A stretch of 64,000 nt of DNA from Notospermus geniculatus (taxonomy: Eukaryota; Nemertea; Pilidiophora; Heteronemertea; Lineidae): assembly GCA_002633025.1 (NCBI GenBank), contig NMRB01000046.1, forward strand, positions 509,854 to 573,853, written 5' to 3'. Shown here piece by piece: positions 1-12,080 of the stretch. Under the pieces are notes generated by a model, which was not told the origin of the DNA, searched no databases, and was given only the letters and a program-made list of their open reading frames with translations. Both the position numbers and the translations under genes were made by a program. Position 1 is the first letter of the stretch; every line of letters begins with the position of its first letter.

Positions 1-199
1 GTCACAAATTACGCCATCCTGTCTGCATCAAGGTGCTAATGAACGAATTGATCCACTAATAGAAGCAATGCTGGTTGAATTATGAGGTAAGACTGCATAA
101 TACAATGACTCATTAGTGTTATGTAACATCACTGTAATCAAACAAATGATGATGGATTGAAGTTACATCAGATCCTAATGGTGGTGTCCGGGTTTAACT

Positions 200-470
200 T
201 ATCAGATTTTTCCATCAGGGCCGAAGCCATAGCATTATTGGCCGTGGTAAGTAGGGAGGAGGCCATCTCAAGCTACTCATGTTCCTCACTTGGATGGAGT
301 CTTTTACTTGCCCTTGCAAAGACACAAGGTACAAGCCACCATGGCTTACACTCCCATGCCACAGACATGAAGAGCCGGGAATGATATCCCATATGGCCCG
401 GGCTGGATTCGAACCCGGGACCTGCCGCTTGCTGAGCGGACGTGATAACCACTTGGTTATCAGGGCTGGG
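200..470 (-). mobile_element. SINE family A, near full length
   Basis: On the minus strand the element starts with a tRNA-like head: TGATAACCAAGTGGTTATCA, then CCGCT/AGCGG, and B box GGGTTCGAATCC at about 396-412. A conserved body follows (AGTAAAAGACTCCATCCAAG; GGAACATGAGTAGCTTGAGA) and it ends near CTGATGGAAAAATC. The same body recurs at 11281, 16440, 26560, 33005, 42745 and 58890. The head loop TCAGCAA resembles a tRNA-Ala(AGC) loop, but this is only a suggestion. Confidence 0.8.
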
Positions 471-2700
471 AGTCTGTTCAGAGGTACCCTGAAAAGGAGA
501 AGTAGGCCCCTGGAGAACTCTCAGAGGAGTTATCATTGTACTGAAGATTCCTGTCATGGGCAAAATACCCTCCAACATGGCTGCCAGCATTCATCATGCT
601 ACCATGCTCAAACCAAGTCTGGCCCCGAGCCAATAACATACAAAACCAACAAACATTCGGAGTTACGAAATCCCGCGTCTGTCGGCCCATGTTTAAAACA
701 TTGATTTCTCTGTTCGCTCCATTAGCATGCAACCAGGAACATGTTTTCAGTACTTGCGATATTGGCACTGCTCCATCCATCCGCGGGGAGACCGTCTACC
801 AGGATATTCCCACTGCCTGAGTCATTATACATATTGGCTGACTTATATGTGAATAACCCCTCTACGAGCTGTCACTTGGAGAGGGCGGAGGTAAATCCGA
901 GTTATGTTTTGTATGTTTAGTACACATACCTCTGCACTCCGGACATTAATTTCACTTGAAATTGACACGAGGAGACATGGACACAAAGGCTGGGTGGTTG
1001 AAGGGGTCAGCCCCGTGGGGCTATTAGCCGAGCTGAGTGCTCGTTCAAATAGAAGACCTCAGCTGCGTTGAACTTCCGAACTACACTCCACCGATACATA
1101 TCAGTTCTATGTAGCAGCGAAACCCACCAGGATGGCACCCTATTTCAAGGACAGCAGATTTGAGTTTCTGAATTTGCATTTTCCATCAGTCAGACCTCTG
1201 TTGTTAGGACACCTCTCAATTAAGGACAACATCACTCGGTCTCAAAGACCACAGTGTCCTTAATACATGGTTTCACTACTTGGCGGACACGTCTCTTCTT
1301 ACATAGAGTAGAAATCAGTACCAATGGGTGGAATATGTCTACCGGTACTCATTTTGGCCTCTCGTCTCAGGACAGCAGTTCAAAGATGGCCTCTATAACG
1401 AGGTTCCATTTTGCAACTTTGATTTGATTTGAAATCATTTCAAAACACAAAACAGTCAGCCTCCAACAATAATTTTCATTACCAGCCCAGAGCCAAGCCA
1501 TTTACACAAAGCAAGAAAAGAAATGGCCTCAATACAGATCCCTGTGGAACTCCACTCTTTATCTCTCAGACATTTTGAGAATGAGCTTTGCACAGTGTTG
1601 TTCCCCAGCTGAGATCTAGCATCCATTCCGACTAATCCTTTACATCAACTCAGAACTACTGGATGAAAATAACATCAAGCTCATTTGTATAAATTGAGAT
1701 ACACTGATGTCACTCGGGAAGATGCTGCAGAGGGATTGCTCGCTTTCTGATTGATGAGTCCGTCGGGGCATGGGGATGAATCCAACTTGTGGCCTCCGAT
1801 GTTCAAGCATTCATAGCGTCGATGCTATGGTCGCCATTGAAAGCGTATCGTTAACGATGAGACGTAAAAATGACATTATGATTATGGCCCATTAGCGAAT
1901 GACCTTGGTCTTAGTCCTTGATAAGCGTGCCTGTTGAATTGTTCATTTGGTGGTGTACCATCTGCGTCGCTCGGGGAATAGTAATGAAAGCTAATGACAG
2001 CGTTTTCCATGCAACATTTGTATCGTTCTGCTGGTATTTTTTTCTATCCAGAGATAATGAAGTAAACTTTATCTGCTGTGGCATGCTGGGAGATGGAGAG
2101 AATCTGACGGCAGAATTCGAGGGAGGAAAGCCAGATTGGACAAAAATTAGCTTTCACGCTCTCTTGCCGAATACAAGACTTGTCTTTTTATGTCCTCCAA
2201 GTGTGAGTTGGCTCTCAATGGGCAATTCGCCATTGTTGGTTTCCCGACGACCAGACCAATGACACAAACAACTGCCCATAGTTTTCTACATTTGAGTTGC
2301 CCATAGAGAGCCAATGCTGGAGAAAACTGTGGAGTGTGCCTTTAGGATGTGCCCAGTAAAGTCTTGGCTGATGTGACCCTCTGAAATTGTGGCTGATGAA
2401 AGGGTTCGTAAACTCCGTACAGCCACGAGAGTCTATGAGCGATAAGTCGACCGACCATATCACTCGAGTTCATGACAAATTCTGTCACCATGGTAGATCA
2501 CTCAAGAAAGTGGCACCTGCCGACCCTGGCGGCCAAGCGACGCAGGTCATCTCCACCGTAATCAAGGCAACCACTTGACAGCTTCTACAGCGGCTCTGAT
2601 ATGTTTCTGTAGATACGGAGCAGTTAGACGCAAATACTTGAGATGGTCTCTCGTTGGCTAGGCTGTGTGGTGAACGACGTGCACTTAGAGCCAGTGGCGA
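471..2700. other. No gene recognised
   Basis: Apart from the diverged TIR element at 1160-1300 and a CTCTCAATGGGCAATTC piece near 2210 related to the 34.3-kb minisatellite, nothing is recognised. Reading frames are short, on both strands, and without motifs. Confidence 0.6.
1160..1300 (+). mobile_element. Diverged GTGGAACCTC-family element
   Basis: GACCTCTGTTGTTAGGACAC, CTCTCAATTAAGGACAACA and GTGTCCTTAATACATGGTTT are family words; the terminal sequence is decayed. Confidence 0.5.
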
Positions 2701-2734
2701 GTATGCCAATGACTGCAGACAAGCAGGGTGATGG

Positions 2735-2860
2735 TGGCGTGCGATGCCGCTTCACTGGTCAGCATGGTGTGGGGAAACATTGATCTCTGTCACCTCTGAG
2801 GGTCCAGGTTTGGTTCCCGGTCGAACCTGCGCTTCATGTGAAAGCTTGACTCTCTTTATA
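2735..2860 (+). mobile_element. SINE family B copy (tRNA-derived)
   Basis: GCATGGTGTGGGGAAACAT and CTGTCACCTCTGAGGGTCC are followed by a B-box-like GTTTGGTTCCCGG. Other members at 17115, 28645 and 30805 share this head and a tail rich in GTTTCCTCCTGCA. Confidence 0.6.
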
Positions 2861-5800
2861 TTAGCCCCTTTTACACTAGCCTGATTGAAGCCTGCTTGCT
2901 GAGCTCGACCCAGACTGAGCCCTCTTTGAAATTCAAGTGGGACAGGCCCATTTACACTGCTATTTTGTAGCACAACAAGCTGGCTCGACTTGTTTACATT
3001 TGTTAAAATTGTACCGAACCGTGCTCGGCCCAGATCGAGCACGGTCCAGACCGAGCACGGGAATCGGGAAAATTCCGTTGTTTAAATGGGTTATTGACAG
3101 TTCACTCAATTATGTCTCTAGAACTATTGACGCTATATATGGCACTCACTTAATTAGATATATAGGAAAATCAAGGGCTGTGCGTAATAGAGGGGTACGG
3201 ATGAAACAACCAGACAGCAATGGCTGCCGATATCATCGATCATCGGTCATCCTGGTTTTTCATTCATCCCGTCGCTCCCATTCATCTGACACCAGGACGT
3301 GTTGTGCTCAAGTCTCCGTCAATTACACCACATATTTTCTTGTCAGTCACGGCGTAATCGACGCGGTATAGACCGTGTTAACCGTCCATTACCAGCCGAC
3401 GTTGTTTTTCCATTCATCAGCGCCGGACAGAATAATAGTCTGTCGTTTATTTGCCGAGCATGCCCTATCTCCTGCTATGAACAACCGCAACAGCGAAAAG
3501 CAAAATTGTATGATGTATTGCCAATTTTGCCGTTTATTGTAATTTGTGGTTCCTATAAAGACCTTTTTTCACCGCTGAGCATTCATACTGGAGTCAGTAT
3601 ATCACTGGTAGCAGATATCAGCAAAGTTTGAAAAGGCGACAACCAAAAGTACTCAGAAAGAGCTTTCCAGTGGTGCAGTTGAAGATTCTCTTTTTGAGCT
3701 TTCCATAAACACTACTCACCTGTTTATGTCAAGGGAAGATCCCCATGAAAAGAGAAGAGATAAAAAAACATTAGAAATATGCAGATGAAGGTCATAAAAG
3801 GGGCAACGAGGGAAACGGGGTTTGTGAAGGGCAGGATTGAGCCCTGGCTTGAGAAAAAGGGTTGTGATCGCTTGCACTGGTGCAACATTTGCAAATGGTC
3901 CCCATCTGCCAGTGTTCCCCTGAAACAGACTGATGGAATGACAATCGGGGACACACACAGATGAGGCGATAGGGGACACAGACATACGCAGATGCACAGA
4001 CATGTCAATAGGGGACACACACACAGACATGTCAATTGGGGACACACACACTGACACATCAATAGGGGACACAGACACAGACGTGTCAACAGGGGACGCA
4101 CACACACAGACATGTCAATAGGGGACACACACACAGACATGTCAATTGGGGACGCTGACATGGACATGTAAATGTCCATGTCATGGACATGGAAATGTGG
4201 GAACACTTAGCATAACAAACACTGACAACTGTTACACTGGGACATGGCTCATCCATATCATCTGAGCTACAGTGCAGTAAACAAGATAAAGAGAACTATT
4301 AGTCAAATAAAAAAGGTTCAGCGTCTCTAAATCATGTGTTATTAAATTCTGATTGAAAATTTCACAGACACAGTTTGTCCTAATTATCATGTCGCATCGA
4401 TCACTGGTCTATGATGATGGATGCAATTGGTGGCAAGCCGATAAACGGCAGTGAACGTAGAACGGCATGAATAAGTAATCCAATGTCTCGGTAATGACCG
4501 TTAATTGTCGGTGTAATTAGGACAATTGTTTCAGCATCACGATGAGCTGTTTATCATTATGATCCACCATTGTCTGGTTTATTTATAAATCTTGTAATGT
4601 TCTCTTTTGTGGAGAGGCAGATGGTGATGCAGACATAGGGTCTTCAAACTTATCGCTTCTAATGTACTTTGGCAGAAGTAACCCCAACATTTTGACCCTA
4701 TTTCTACATTCTCTCTCCAACAAACAGCACTTTATCGTCTGCACTGATTTAACTCTACATGAAGAGGTGATTTCATAGCCTAAAAGTGTCGAATTTTCAA
4801 AAAAAATCATTCCACTCACAGATAAAACACAGCAATATGTGGAGCAAAGTACGTTTTTTAGCTGTTTTCCTCTTTTTCTTCAATCTGGAAGCCATCCAGG
4901 CATTCTCAGACAGCACATACAGGTAGCGGAGGTTCCGAGTGAGTTATAGGTAAGACTTGAAGGTGAACACCTCCAGGTTTCAGTCGCTCAGGAAAACACG
5001 AGGAAATTTTTGTGAAGTCGCCATTTATAGATCGTTCTGGCTTCATTTCCGGTCGTTTTACTCACTGTCATGTAGGATGTGATTGGACTTCAAAGATCAA
5101 CAATCAGCACACAGCTTGACAGAGCCAATGGATGCAGAGGTAATAGGGATAAAGCACCTTGCCCAAGGACACACCCAAGGAATCCTAGTGCAATTGGAAT
5201 CACTGTAGCATTCTCTATTCAAGGACACGATGCCTGATTGGCCGATTTGCCCTCTCACTTCAGCGAATCAGGTGTTACATGTGTGATGATTGGCCCTCTG
5301 GTGGAGAGTTTGAATGTCAGAATTTAAATCATGCTTCAATGGGGAGCTTTTGGCCACTGTAGGTGTCGCTGTCATAGAAATCTTTTGAAATGCACTTAGG
5401 ATATGGTCCCATGTCAGTTTCTTATTGACAAGGCACAGTATTGTTCAAGACTGCTATTGCAGTGCTGCCACCTATTGACAATAAAGTCCCTCACATAAAT
5501 CCTACCATGGAGAGATGAATGGAGGAAACAAACATTGCATTTTCTATGTCTGGCCTACATGTACCTGAATATTCTTTAGTTGTGTAGTGCTACCTGGCTA
5601 GTTATCCAGCATGGGGCTAGCATTTAGCATGGATGTACAGAAGCTACCTGGATTCAGCTAAAATACACACAGAGATCAAAGGAACCCATCATTGAACAGA
5701 TTGATGGGCATTTGGTACCAATTTAAGAAGACCGTCGTATTGTGTACGAGTTGTAATACGATGTAGACGCAGTGGTGGCCAAGTTATGGTGGAACGGAAT

Positions 5801-6510
5801 TGGAATGTGAAGATGCAGCAACATTCCTAGCAGATTCCGAGGATCCTGTTTTTTCGCAATCTGCATGGTTTCAAAACCCAACAACATTAACCCCTATCCT
5901 GCCACTAGGCCAGCATGACCGCCAGGAATGCGGTGAGATTGAGAAACTATTTTTACAGCTGAGAAAGATTACAATAGTTATCTTAACATTCTGAAAATAC
6001 TCACGCCTTGATGATTGGGTATAAAACACGGAATGGCCGTTGCGAGATTGTCTTCATTCCAGTTTGATCTTTTCGCATTCCGTTCATTATATGCCCCCCT
6101 TTGAAAATCCCATCCAATTGTTGCATATTGTTGATCAAAACAACAAGTTATAATCAACATATTACATGTAATTGGTCATTTTTCCCACTATGAATGATAG
6201 GGCTGATTAGATTAAGAATCGCAACCCGAAAATGATGCGGGTCTGGCGAGGGTGAAAAGTTCACAGGACGGCAATCCTTGCTCGCCACGCTGGAGCCTCA
6301 ATGGTGGATTTTGTGTTACATCTGCTGCAGCATTAATCATTGTACAGGGTGGATTAGAAAAAATGCTTCCAAGAATGATATGGATTCTGTTGTTCTGAAA
6401 TGTTGTTTGCAGATGGATATTTTTTGTGACACCCTGAGAATAACTTGAACAATCAGCTCTTCCCAAGTGAATGATTTATGCAAATACTCATAAAATTCTC
6501 TGAACAATAA
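2860..6510. other. No gene recognised outside the 3.9-kb minisatellite
   Basis: Frames up to 144 codons overlap on both strands around 2937-3630 with no domain. GTGCTCGGCCCAGATCGAGC-type words near 3010-3060 repeat imperfectly. No splice-supported exon was found. Confidence 0.55.
3945..4150 (+). repeat. Minisatellite of about 28 bp, seven to eight units
   Basis: Unit core GACATGTCAATAGGGGACAC plus a CA run of varying length. Minus-strand reading frames rich in VCVSPIDMS are repeat artefacts. Confidence 0.8.
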
Positions 6511-6511
6511 A

Positions 6512-6717
6512 TAAAGAATATGAAATAGAAATCGAGTTTCTAAGGTGAAAGTTATTGCTTCCTACCAGAATCGAACCCACGGACCCTCGCATAAGCCATC
6601 AACCGCCAGCACCAAGGGGCAGCACATTGATGCCTTATGCGAGGGTCCGTGGGTTCGATTCTGGTAGGAAGCAATGTCTTTCACCTTAGAAACTCGATTT
6701 CTATTTCATATTCTTTA
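6512..6717. mobile_element. Long fold-back element carrying a tRNA-like B box
   Basis: Two arms of about 82 bp (6512-6593 and 6636-6717) are near-perfect reverse complements around a loop of about 42 bp. Each arm contains GTGGGTTCGATTCTGGTAGG, whose core GGTTCGATTCT is a Pol III B box. Transcribed, it would fold as one long hairpin. Confidence 0.8.
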
Positions 6718-7189
6718 CTTGTATCTCCATTATTTGTGACCCCTCGCATAACATAAAAAAAAGAACAATAAATAAACATATAAAAAACAGGATGAAACAG
6801 TAAATGAACCAGAAAAAGGACAATGTAACTGTGTTTATTGTCAGGCGAGGATTTATGAGAGTATTTTTGCCGACTAAGTTTTATTCCGACAAAATAACTG
6901 CAGACCGACAAAACACAAGCCTTAAATGTGATGCAGAGCAGACCACTACAGAAAGAGTCCCAATGGACTGATACTGCAACAGACATTTGGGCAATTTAGT
7001 CCAAAACATCACACCACAACTCCAAGGGTTAATAGAAGTACGTGATTAATTGTCCTACATATAGTTTCTATGTGGGGTAAATTAGACATATGGCCCATGG
7101 CAAGATAAACAGTTTTTTTATCACCCATCTAAGTACACATTCCAACCATGCTGAACTCTGACATTAAGGTCAAGGTCACTGACTGTGGG

Positions 7190-7830
7190 AAGCTGGTATG
7201 ACATCAATTTGGTCGATTTTTTCATGATTTACATTTGAAATTGCAACTTGGTGCTGCTCCAAGTGATAATTTTCTCACACTAGTTGGCTCTCTATGGGGA
7301 AATTACCCATAGAAAGCTATGGGCAGTCATTTGCTCTGTGTGGGAGACTGGTATGGCATCAATTCTGTCATTTTTCCTGGCTTACATTTGAAATTGACAC
7401 TTGGTGCTGCTCCAAGTGATAATTTTCTCACACTAGTCGGCTCTCTATGGGGAAATCACCCATAGAAAGCTATGGGTAGTCATTTGCTCTGTGTGGGAGG
7501 GCTGGTATGGCTTCAATTCTGTCATTTTTCATGGGTTACAGTTGAAACTGACACTTGGTGCTGCTCCACATTAGAATTTTCTCATGCAAGGGGCACTTTA
7601 TTAAGGGGAATTCACCCATAGAAAGCTATGGGCAGTCATTTATGTCAATGCTCTGCATAGGAGATGGCATCATTGATTTTTCATGGCTTACAATTGAAAT
7701 TGGCACTAGATGCTGCTCCATGTGAGATTGTTCTCATGCAAGGTTGCTCTCTATGGGGAAATTACCCATAGAAAGCTATGGGCAGTCATTTGTTACAATG
7801 GTCTCAGCATAAGCTGCAGAGGAATCCGAC
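7190..7830 (+). repeat. Tandem array of about 150-bp units (four copies)
   Basis: Units start near 7220, 7373, 7528 and 7678 with TTTTCATGGNTTACANTTGA. They share TTGGTGCTGCTCCAAGTG, TGGCTCTCTATGGGGAAAT and CCATAGAAAGCTATGGGCAG. The last word is itself an inverted repeat. Pieces recur at 2205-2300 and 34120-34170. Confidence 0.8.
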
Positions 7831-7925
7831 AATGGTGAATTGCCTATTGAGAGCCAAATGAGATAACTCAATTGGAGCAATGCCCCAATACTAACGCTCT
7901 CTTGAGGCTCCGGTTTTCTCCTGCA

Positions 7926-8050
7926 CGACAATGGGTCATATGAATAAAGACTAGCAAATGCTTTTACTTCAGGTTTGTACAGCACTGCCTAGTGCATTTG
8001 TATTGCAAAGTTCAAGTAAAAGCATTTACTAGTCTTTATTCATGACCCAA
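7926..8050. mobile_element. Fold-back MITE with TGGGTCAT ends
   Basis: The left end TGGGTCATATGAATAAAGAC and the right end GTCTTTATTCATGACCCA are inverted copies that continue as ACTAG...AATGCTTTTACTT/AAGTAAAAGCATTTACTAG. The loop is about 45 bp. Confidence 0.7.
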
Positions 8051-8885
8051 TATTGACGAAATAGCATCTTTAAAACATGATTCAGCACCCAATGTTAAAA
8101 ACCACGGATGACATTTTGGAATTCCTCCATGCAGACACACTGATAAGTTATCTCAGTACAAATGAATGTTTTTGTAACGATGTCCTCGCCCAATTATTGT
8201 CTGACATTGAAAATTAATCAAATAAAGATAAGAAACGTTTAACCTCAATAAACTAAACTACTCTGTAGGCCTAAATACTTATTATTTATCCTTGAAAAGA
8301 TATTGTGAACACAACACTGATCGCCTCTAGGCCTAGATATTCGAACACAGATGGAATTGAACACACTACACCTTGATTTCACTGGCTCACTTACAGCACT
8401 GCCCCAACCATGTCATGAATTCCACTCACTACTGAGCGCAAGGACACTGGCTAAAATTACAGATGGAATCGAATCCACTTGCCCTTGATGTTCGGGGACC
8501 ACCTTCAGCACTACCCCATCTGTGCCGTGCATTTTGCTCCAGTGACTTATCGATTTGTCAGGTCACAGAACAAATGTAAACAGTCTCATTGATTCCTCAC
8601 TAGATGTGTGCGAGACTCTTGACATCGGCACTCAAACATTCCAGGGTGACTAATTTGAAACTTTGGAGGTGCCTAGGACAGCTACATCAAAAGCATGTAG
8701 ATGGATTGTTTGGAATCTCCAGCGAAAATGATATAAATTAAATGTCTGAAGTGACAAATCTCATTATGTTCAGAAAGCAGAGCATAATTACCTAACCTTC
8801 AAGGTCATGGCAGGTCACATGTTATGGTATTTGACCTCTCAAGGTCACCAATGAAGGTCACTGCAGAAGACAAGCTCAGCTGCTC

Positions 8886-9025
8886 CCTGATTGGCCAAGG
8901 TGATGTCACATCGCCAATAACAAATGGAGCTGGTACCTGATTGGTCAAGGTGATGTCACATGACTAATAACAAATAGAGCTGGTATTACCTGATTGGTCA
9001 AGGTGATGTCACATGACCAACAAAC
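8886..9025 (+). promoter_or_regulatory. Triplicated CCAAT-box and CRE/E-box module
   Basis: Three consecutive units (8886, 8936, 8989) each read CCTGATTGGYCAAGGTGATG then TCACATGAC (TCACATCGC in the first). Each joins an inverted CCAAT box to a TGATGTCA CRE-like site and a CACATG E box at fixed spacing. A further CTGATTGGC is at 9380. No gene is identified next to it. Confidence 0.45.
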
Positions 9026-10228
9026 ATGTTCGAACTTCACATAGGCCTGTTCAACCAGAAAACAGCCAAAAGTTGATTGCACTGAGCCTTGTTGGCAGTA
9101 AAAGTTTAAGTGGTTTTCAAAACCTCACTAAAAACACGTAAAACTTCCATCAGACTCATGGGAAATAGCGAAGCATTGAATGGGATAGGAGGTGAAGAGG
9201 CTTTCACATGCCTCACGACACTCCACGTATTTGACATGAATGCCGTACGATGTTTGTCTAGATCCAAAAACACCGCAGCGAGAACATGAAGATTGTTTGC
9301 CCTCCTTCTTCACGAGTTCCTGTGTTTTCTTATCTCGCGTTGTTTACATGCGTGGGACGCGAATATTGTAAGCTGCATCCTGATTGGCTAGTTTTTCTCC
9401 TCGTCAGTGCAACTTTCGCTGCTTTGTACTAATAAGTGAAATTCCTGTGGTAAATTTACCGCAAGCATTCTTTGCGCCAAAAGAATCCATGTTTGCAGTC
9501 AGACAGTATTAGTTTAAATGCATCAACACCAAGAACAGGTGCTTTTTAGCTGCCTTTAACTTTAAAACGTGAATGAAGCCAGCACGTCTGCCAAAAAATG
9601 CGACTCGTTGCCTCAAGTTTCACACGAAATAGATGCCATTTTAGGGGGTAAGAGTACGTATCATCACCTTGGTGCCAGAATGGGGTAGTGGAAACGGAAA
9701 CATGAAGCCAATTATCCTTGCAATTGTGGGTGTGAATTTTTTGCAGAGAACTTTTCAACGAAAAGGATAGCCTACAGCCCCATTTCCAGTGAGCGCTGTA
9801 TGGTTTTCACAGGGTTCTGGATCATCCTTCGATGGTCTAACAATACATGGCGTGCTAACTACCCCAATGCCTGTGAAAACCGCTTCGCTCACCGCAAACT
9901 GCGATGGAATCTGCTGTACAGGAAACAGGCTTTACTTGTGCAAAGTGCATTGCTCGAGGACTGCGGTCACAAGTGACCCGAGTCTAACCTGTTTGAGGTC
10001 AAGTACGATGAATAAACATACCAAATGCATGTTTACAGGAGCATAGAAAAGTGTATCCAAACAACCAAATGAAATGTAAAGTAGCTGAAATCATGTTGAA
10101 TGGTTTGGTATGAGAGGAAGTGGGTCAGTTTTACGATATATGACCCAAGAGGTCAAGCTTGAGTAAAGAGCCTGATGTTAACTGCCAGTTAGCGAAGATT
10201 ATGAGCCAAAATGATGAAGAAAAAAAAT

Positions 10229-10330
10229 TGACTAAAAAAAATTTTTGAAAAAAAGTCATTGACATTAAAAAAAGTCATTTTTTTCTAAAAAAAAGTCAGA
10301 CTAAAAAAAACTAATTTTTTTTAGTCAATG
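10229..10330. repeat. A/T-run inverted repeat
   Basis: ATTGACTAAAAAAAATT at the left is matched by AATTTTTTTTAGTCAAT at the right, with GTCATT words and A runs between. Possibly a very small fold-back element. Confidence 0.55.
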
Positions 10331-10394
10331 ACAATGCTGAGTTGCATGAATCCCCCCCACAACCCTGCATCCTGTCTTGTAGCCACGTCTATAA

Positions 10395-10520
10395 TGCAGG
10401 AGGAAACCAGAGTGCCCGGAGTGAACCTGCGCTGTTGAAAGTTGCCCCCTCTATTGCACGAAGGAGTAACTAGGGATTGAACCTGTAACCTTAGCGGTGA
10501 CAGGCGCCGATATCCGAGAC
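10395..10520 (-). mobile_element. SINE family B copy
   Basis: Minus strand: TCACCGCTAAGGTTACAGG, then TTCAATCCCTAGTTACTCC, then a tail with CTGGTTTCCTCCTGCATT. It is interrupted in places by small deletions. Confidence 0.65.
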
Positions 10521-11083
10521 GGCATGAGACATGAGGGAAGTCATGTCGCCCACAAAGTCCAACAAACAAGTTGAGAGACCCGAGGCAGTATTTTAAAAAT
10601 TCAGGTCAGGGGAAAGATTAGATCATTGTTGTTGTGAACAATCCTGATAATACTTGACCCACCTTTAAACTTACGGTAAAATTTCTTGAGACGATTGCAA
10701 AAATTCATTTTTTCAGCTGGCCCTTGGCCAACATAAAGGAACCTACATGTAACAAGTAACATCACTCACCAGACAGAGAAGCATTCAGTTACATGTACAG
10801 GGTCAACTCATCTATGTTGGCGTTTTCTGCACCGTGATATTAACAAATGCACACAGACTTGCATGTAATTCAACTACATGTATTTGAAAATACATGTGTT
10901 GACGTCAGGTTGGGAGGTGACTCAAAGTCAACTTGACTTTGCATGTGTCATTTACCCGTCTGGCCTCTTGAACCTGTACACCTTACCCAGTTTTTTCGAA
11001 TACAGCTCAAGTATGTAGCGAAGCTATAGGTAGCGGAGCTACAATGATATAATCCGCGTTCCTACCAGTCCAGCTGGCGGGAC

Positions 11084-11158
11084 ATGTCTCTTTAGCTCAG
11101 TGGTAGAGCGTTGGACTTACAAGCAGGAGGTTGCAGGTTCGAATCTCAGCCTGGACAA
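11084..11158 (+). pseudogene. tRNA-like sequence, degenerate tRNA or SINE head
   Basis: A perfect D arm (GCTCAGTGGTAGAGC) and B box (GGTTCGAATCT) are present, and a loop CTTACAA would give anticodon TAC. However the acceptor stem, anticodon stem and T stem pair poorly, and only GTC...GAC survives at the ends. A TTTT follows at 11159. It could be a decayed tRNA or an isolated SINE head; a functional tRNA is unlikely. Confidence 0.55.
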
Positions 11159-11280
11159 TTTTCTTCGCTTGTTACAAGTAGGCCTACAACACTTCACCCT
11201 GAAAACGTCTCATTTTTCTATACACCAAGTACACTGTATAATATGTTATAAGTTTCTGACGGTGCTGTGATCTTCGGTAT

Positions 11281-11625
11281 TTGATTTTTCCATCATGGCC
11301 GAAACTATAGCATTATAGAAAGCCTGCGAAAGTCGGCCATGACAGGTCAGAAGGGTAAAACAAACTTGGGCCTAGTGCACTGTACAGACGGTAAGCACAG
11401 GAGCCAACTAGACCATTTGTTTACCCCTTCTGACCTGTCATGGCTGACTTTTGCAGGATGTCTATTGGCCCTGGTACATGTAAGTATGGAGGAGGCCATC
11501 TCAAGCTACTCATGTTCCTCACTTGGATGGTGTATTTTACTTGCCCTTGCAAAGGCACGATGTACAGGGCACCACGTACAGCTTACTGTCCCATGCGACG
11601 GACGTGAAGAGCTATTAACTTATTA
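11281..11625 (-). mobile_element. SINE family A body, split by a nested MITE
   Basis: Both halves of the family A body are present, from the CATCATGGCCGAAAC end to the TGTCCCATGCGACGGAC end. The stretch GCATTATTGGCC of other copies is interrupted after GCATTA by about 146 bp of inverted-repeat sequence. The tRNA head is missing. Confidence 0.75.
11317..11462. mobile_element. Fold-back MITE nested in SINE A
   Basis: Terminal arms of about 43 bp are inverted copies of one another: GACAGGTCAGAAG on the left and CTTCTGACCTGTC on the right, with outer parts GCCTGCGAAAGTC and GACTTTTGCAGGA. The intact SINE copies give the empty site, so the target duplication is only 2-3 bp and contains TA. Confidence 0.75.
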
Positions 11626-11989
11626 CATGTTCTAGCATAACTTTTACCGTCAACTATTTGCCCTACATTCGCCGGCAATCTTGCCAGAATTCTGAATGAA
11701 CGGAAATGAAATCAGGGCGCAGGTTTCCTTCTCGTAATTTCCTGGTAGTTTTATAATTAGCGGTGGAGTAATCGCCTCGTTAGTGTAAAGCATTCAGAAC
11801 TGCTTGGCCTACTTCTATGAGCATTACATTCATGAGATCTCGAGACTATTCAAGATTTCCACACAAATGTCCTGTAACAACAGACGGACTTCCGTCCTCT
11901 TAGACTGTTGCACTTCTGTATGACAGACACCCGGACAAACACATTAAGTGCGGGACACCAGATTTCAGAGTGCCAAATTGGCCATTTCT

Positions 11990-12080
11990 TTTCATTTCAA
12001 CCTCTGCAGCCAGGACACCTCTCCATCACGACAACATCTGTCAGACCAAAAGGTGTCCTCAATAATAAGGTTCCACTGAA
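11990..12080 (+). mobile_element. GTGGAACCTC-family fragment, right end
   Basis: CCAGGACACCTCTCCATCAC, CCAAAAGGTGTCCTCAATAA and the terminal AAGGTTCCACTGAA. Confidence 0.55.

Noticed and set aside
3716-4206. ORFs with VCVSPIDMS repeats
   Set aside because: Product of the 28-bp GGGGACACACAC minisatellite.
9128-9313. Cys-containing minus frame that could suggest a zinc finger
   Set aside because: Cys spacing does not fit C2H2, THAP or RING patterns, and no His ligands are in place.
11084-11158. Functional tRNA-Val(TAC)
   Set aside because: Acceptor, anticodon and T stems do not pair; only the D arm and B box are sound.
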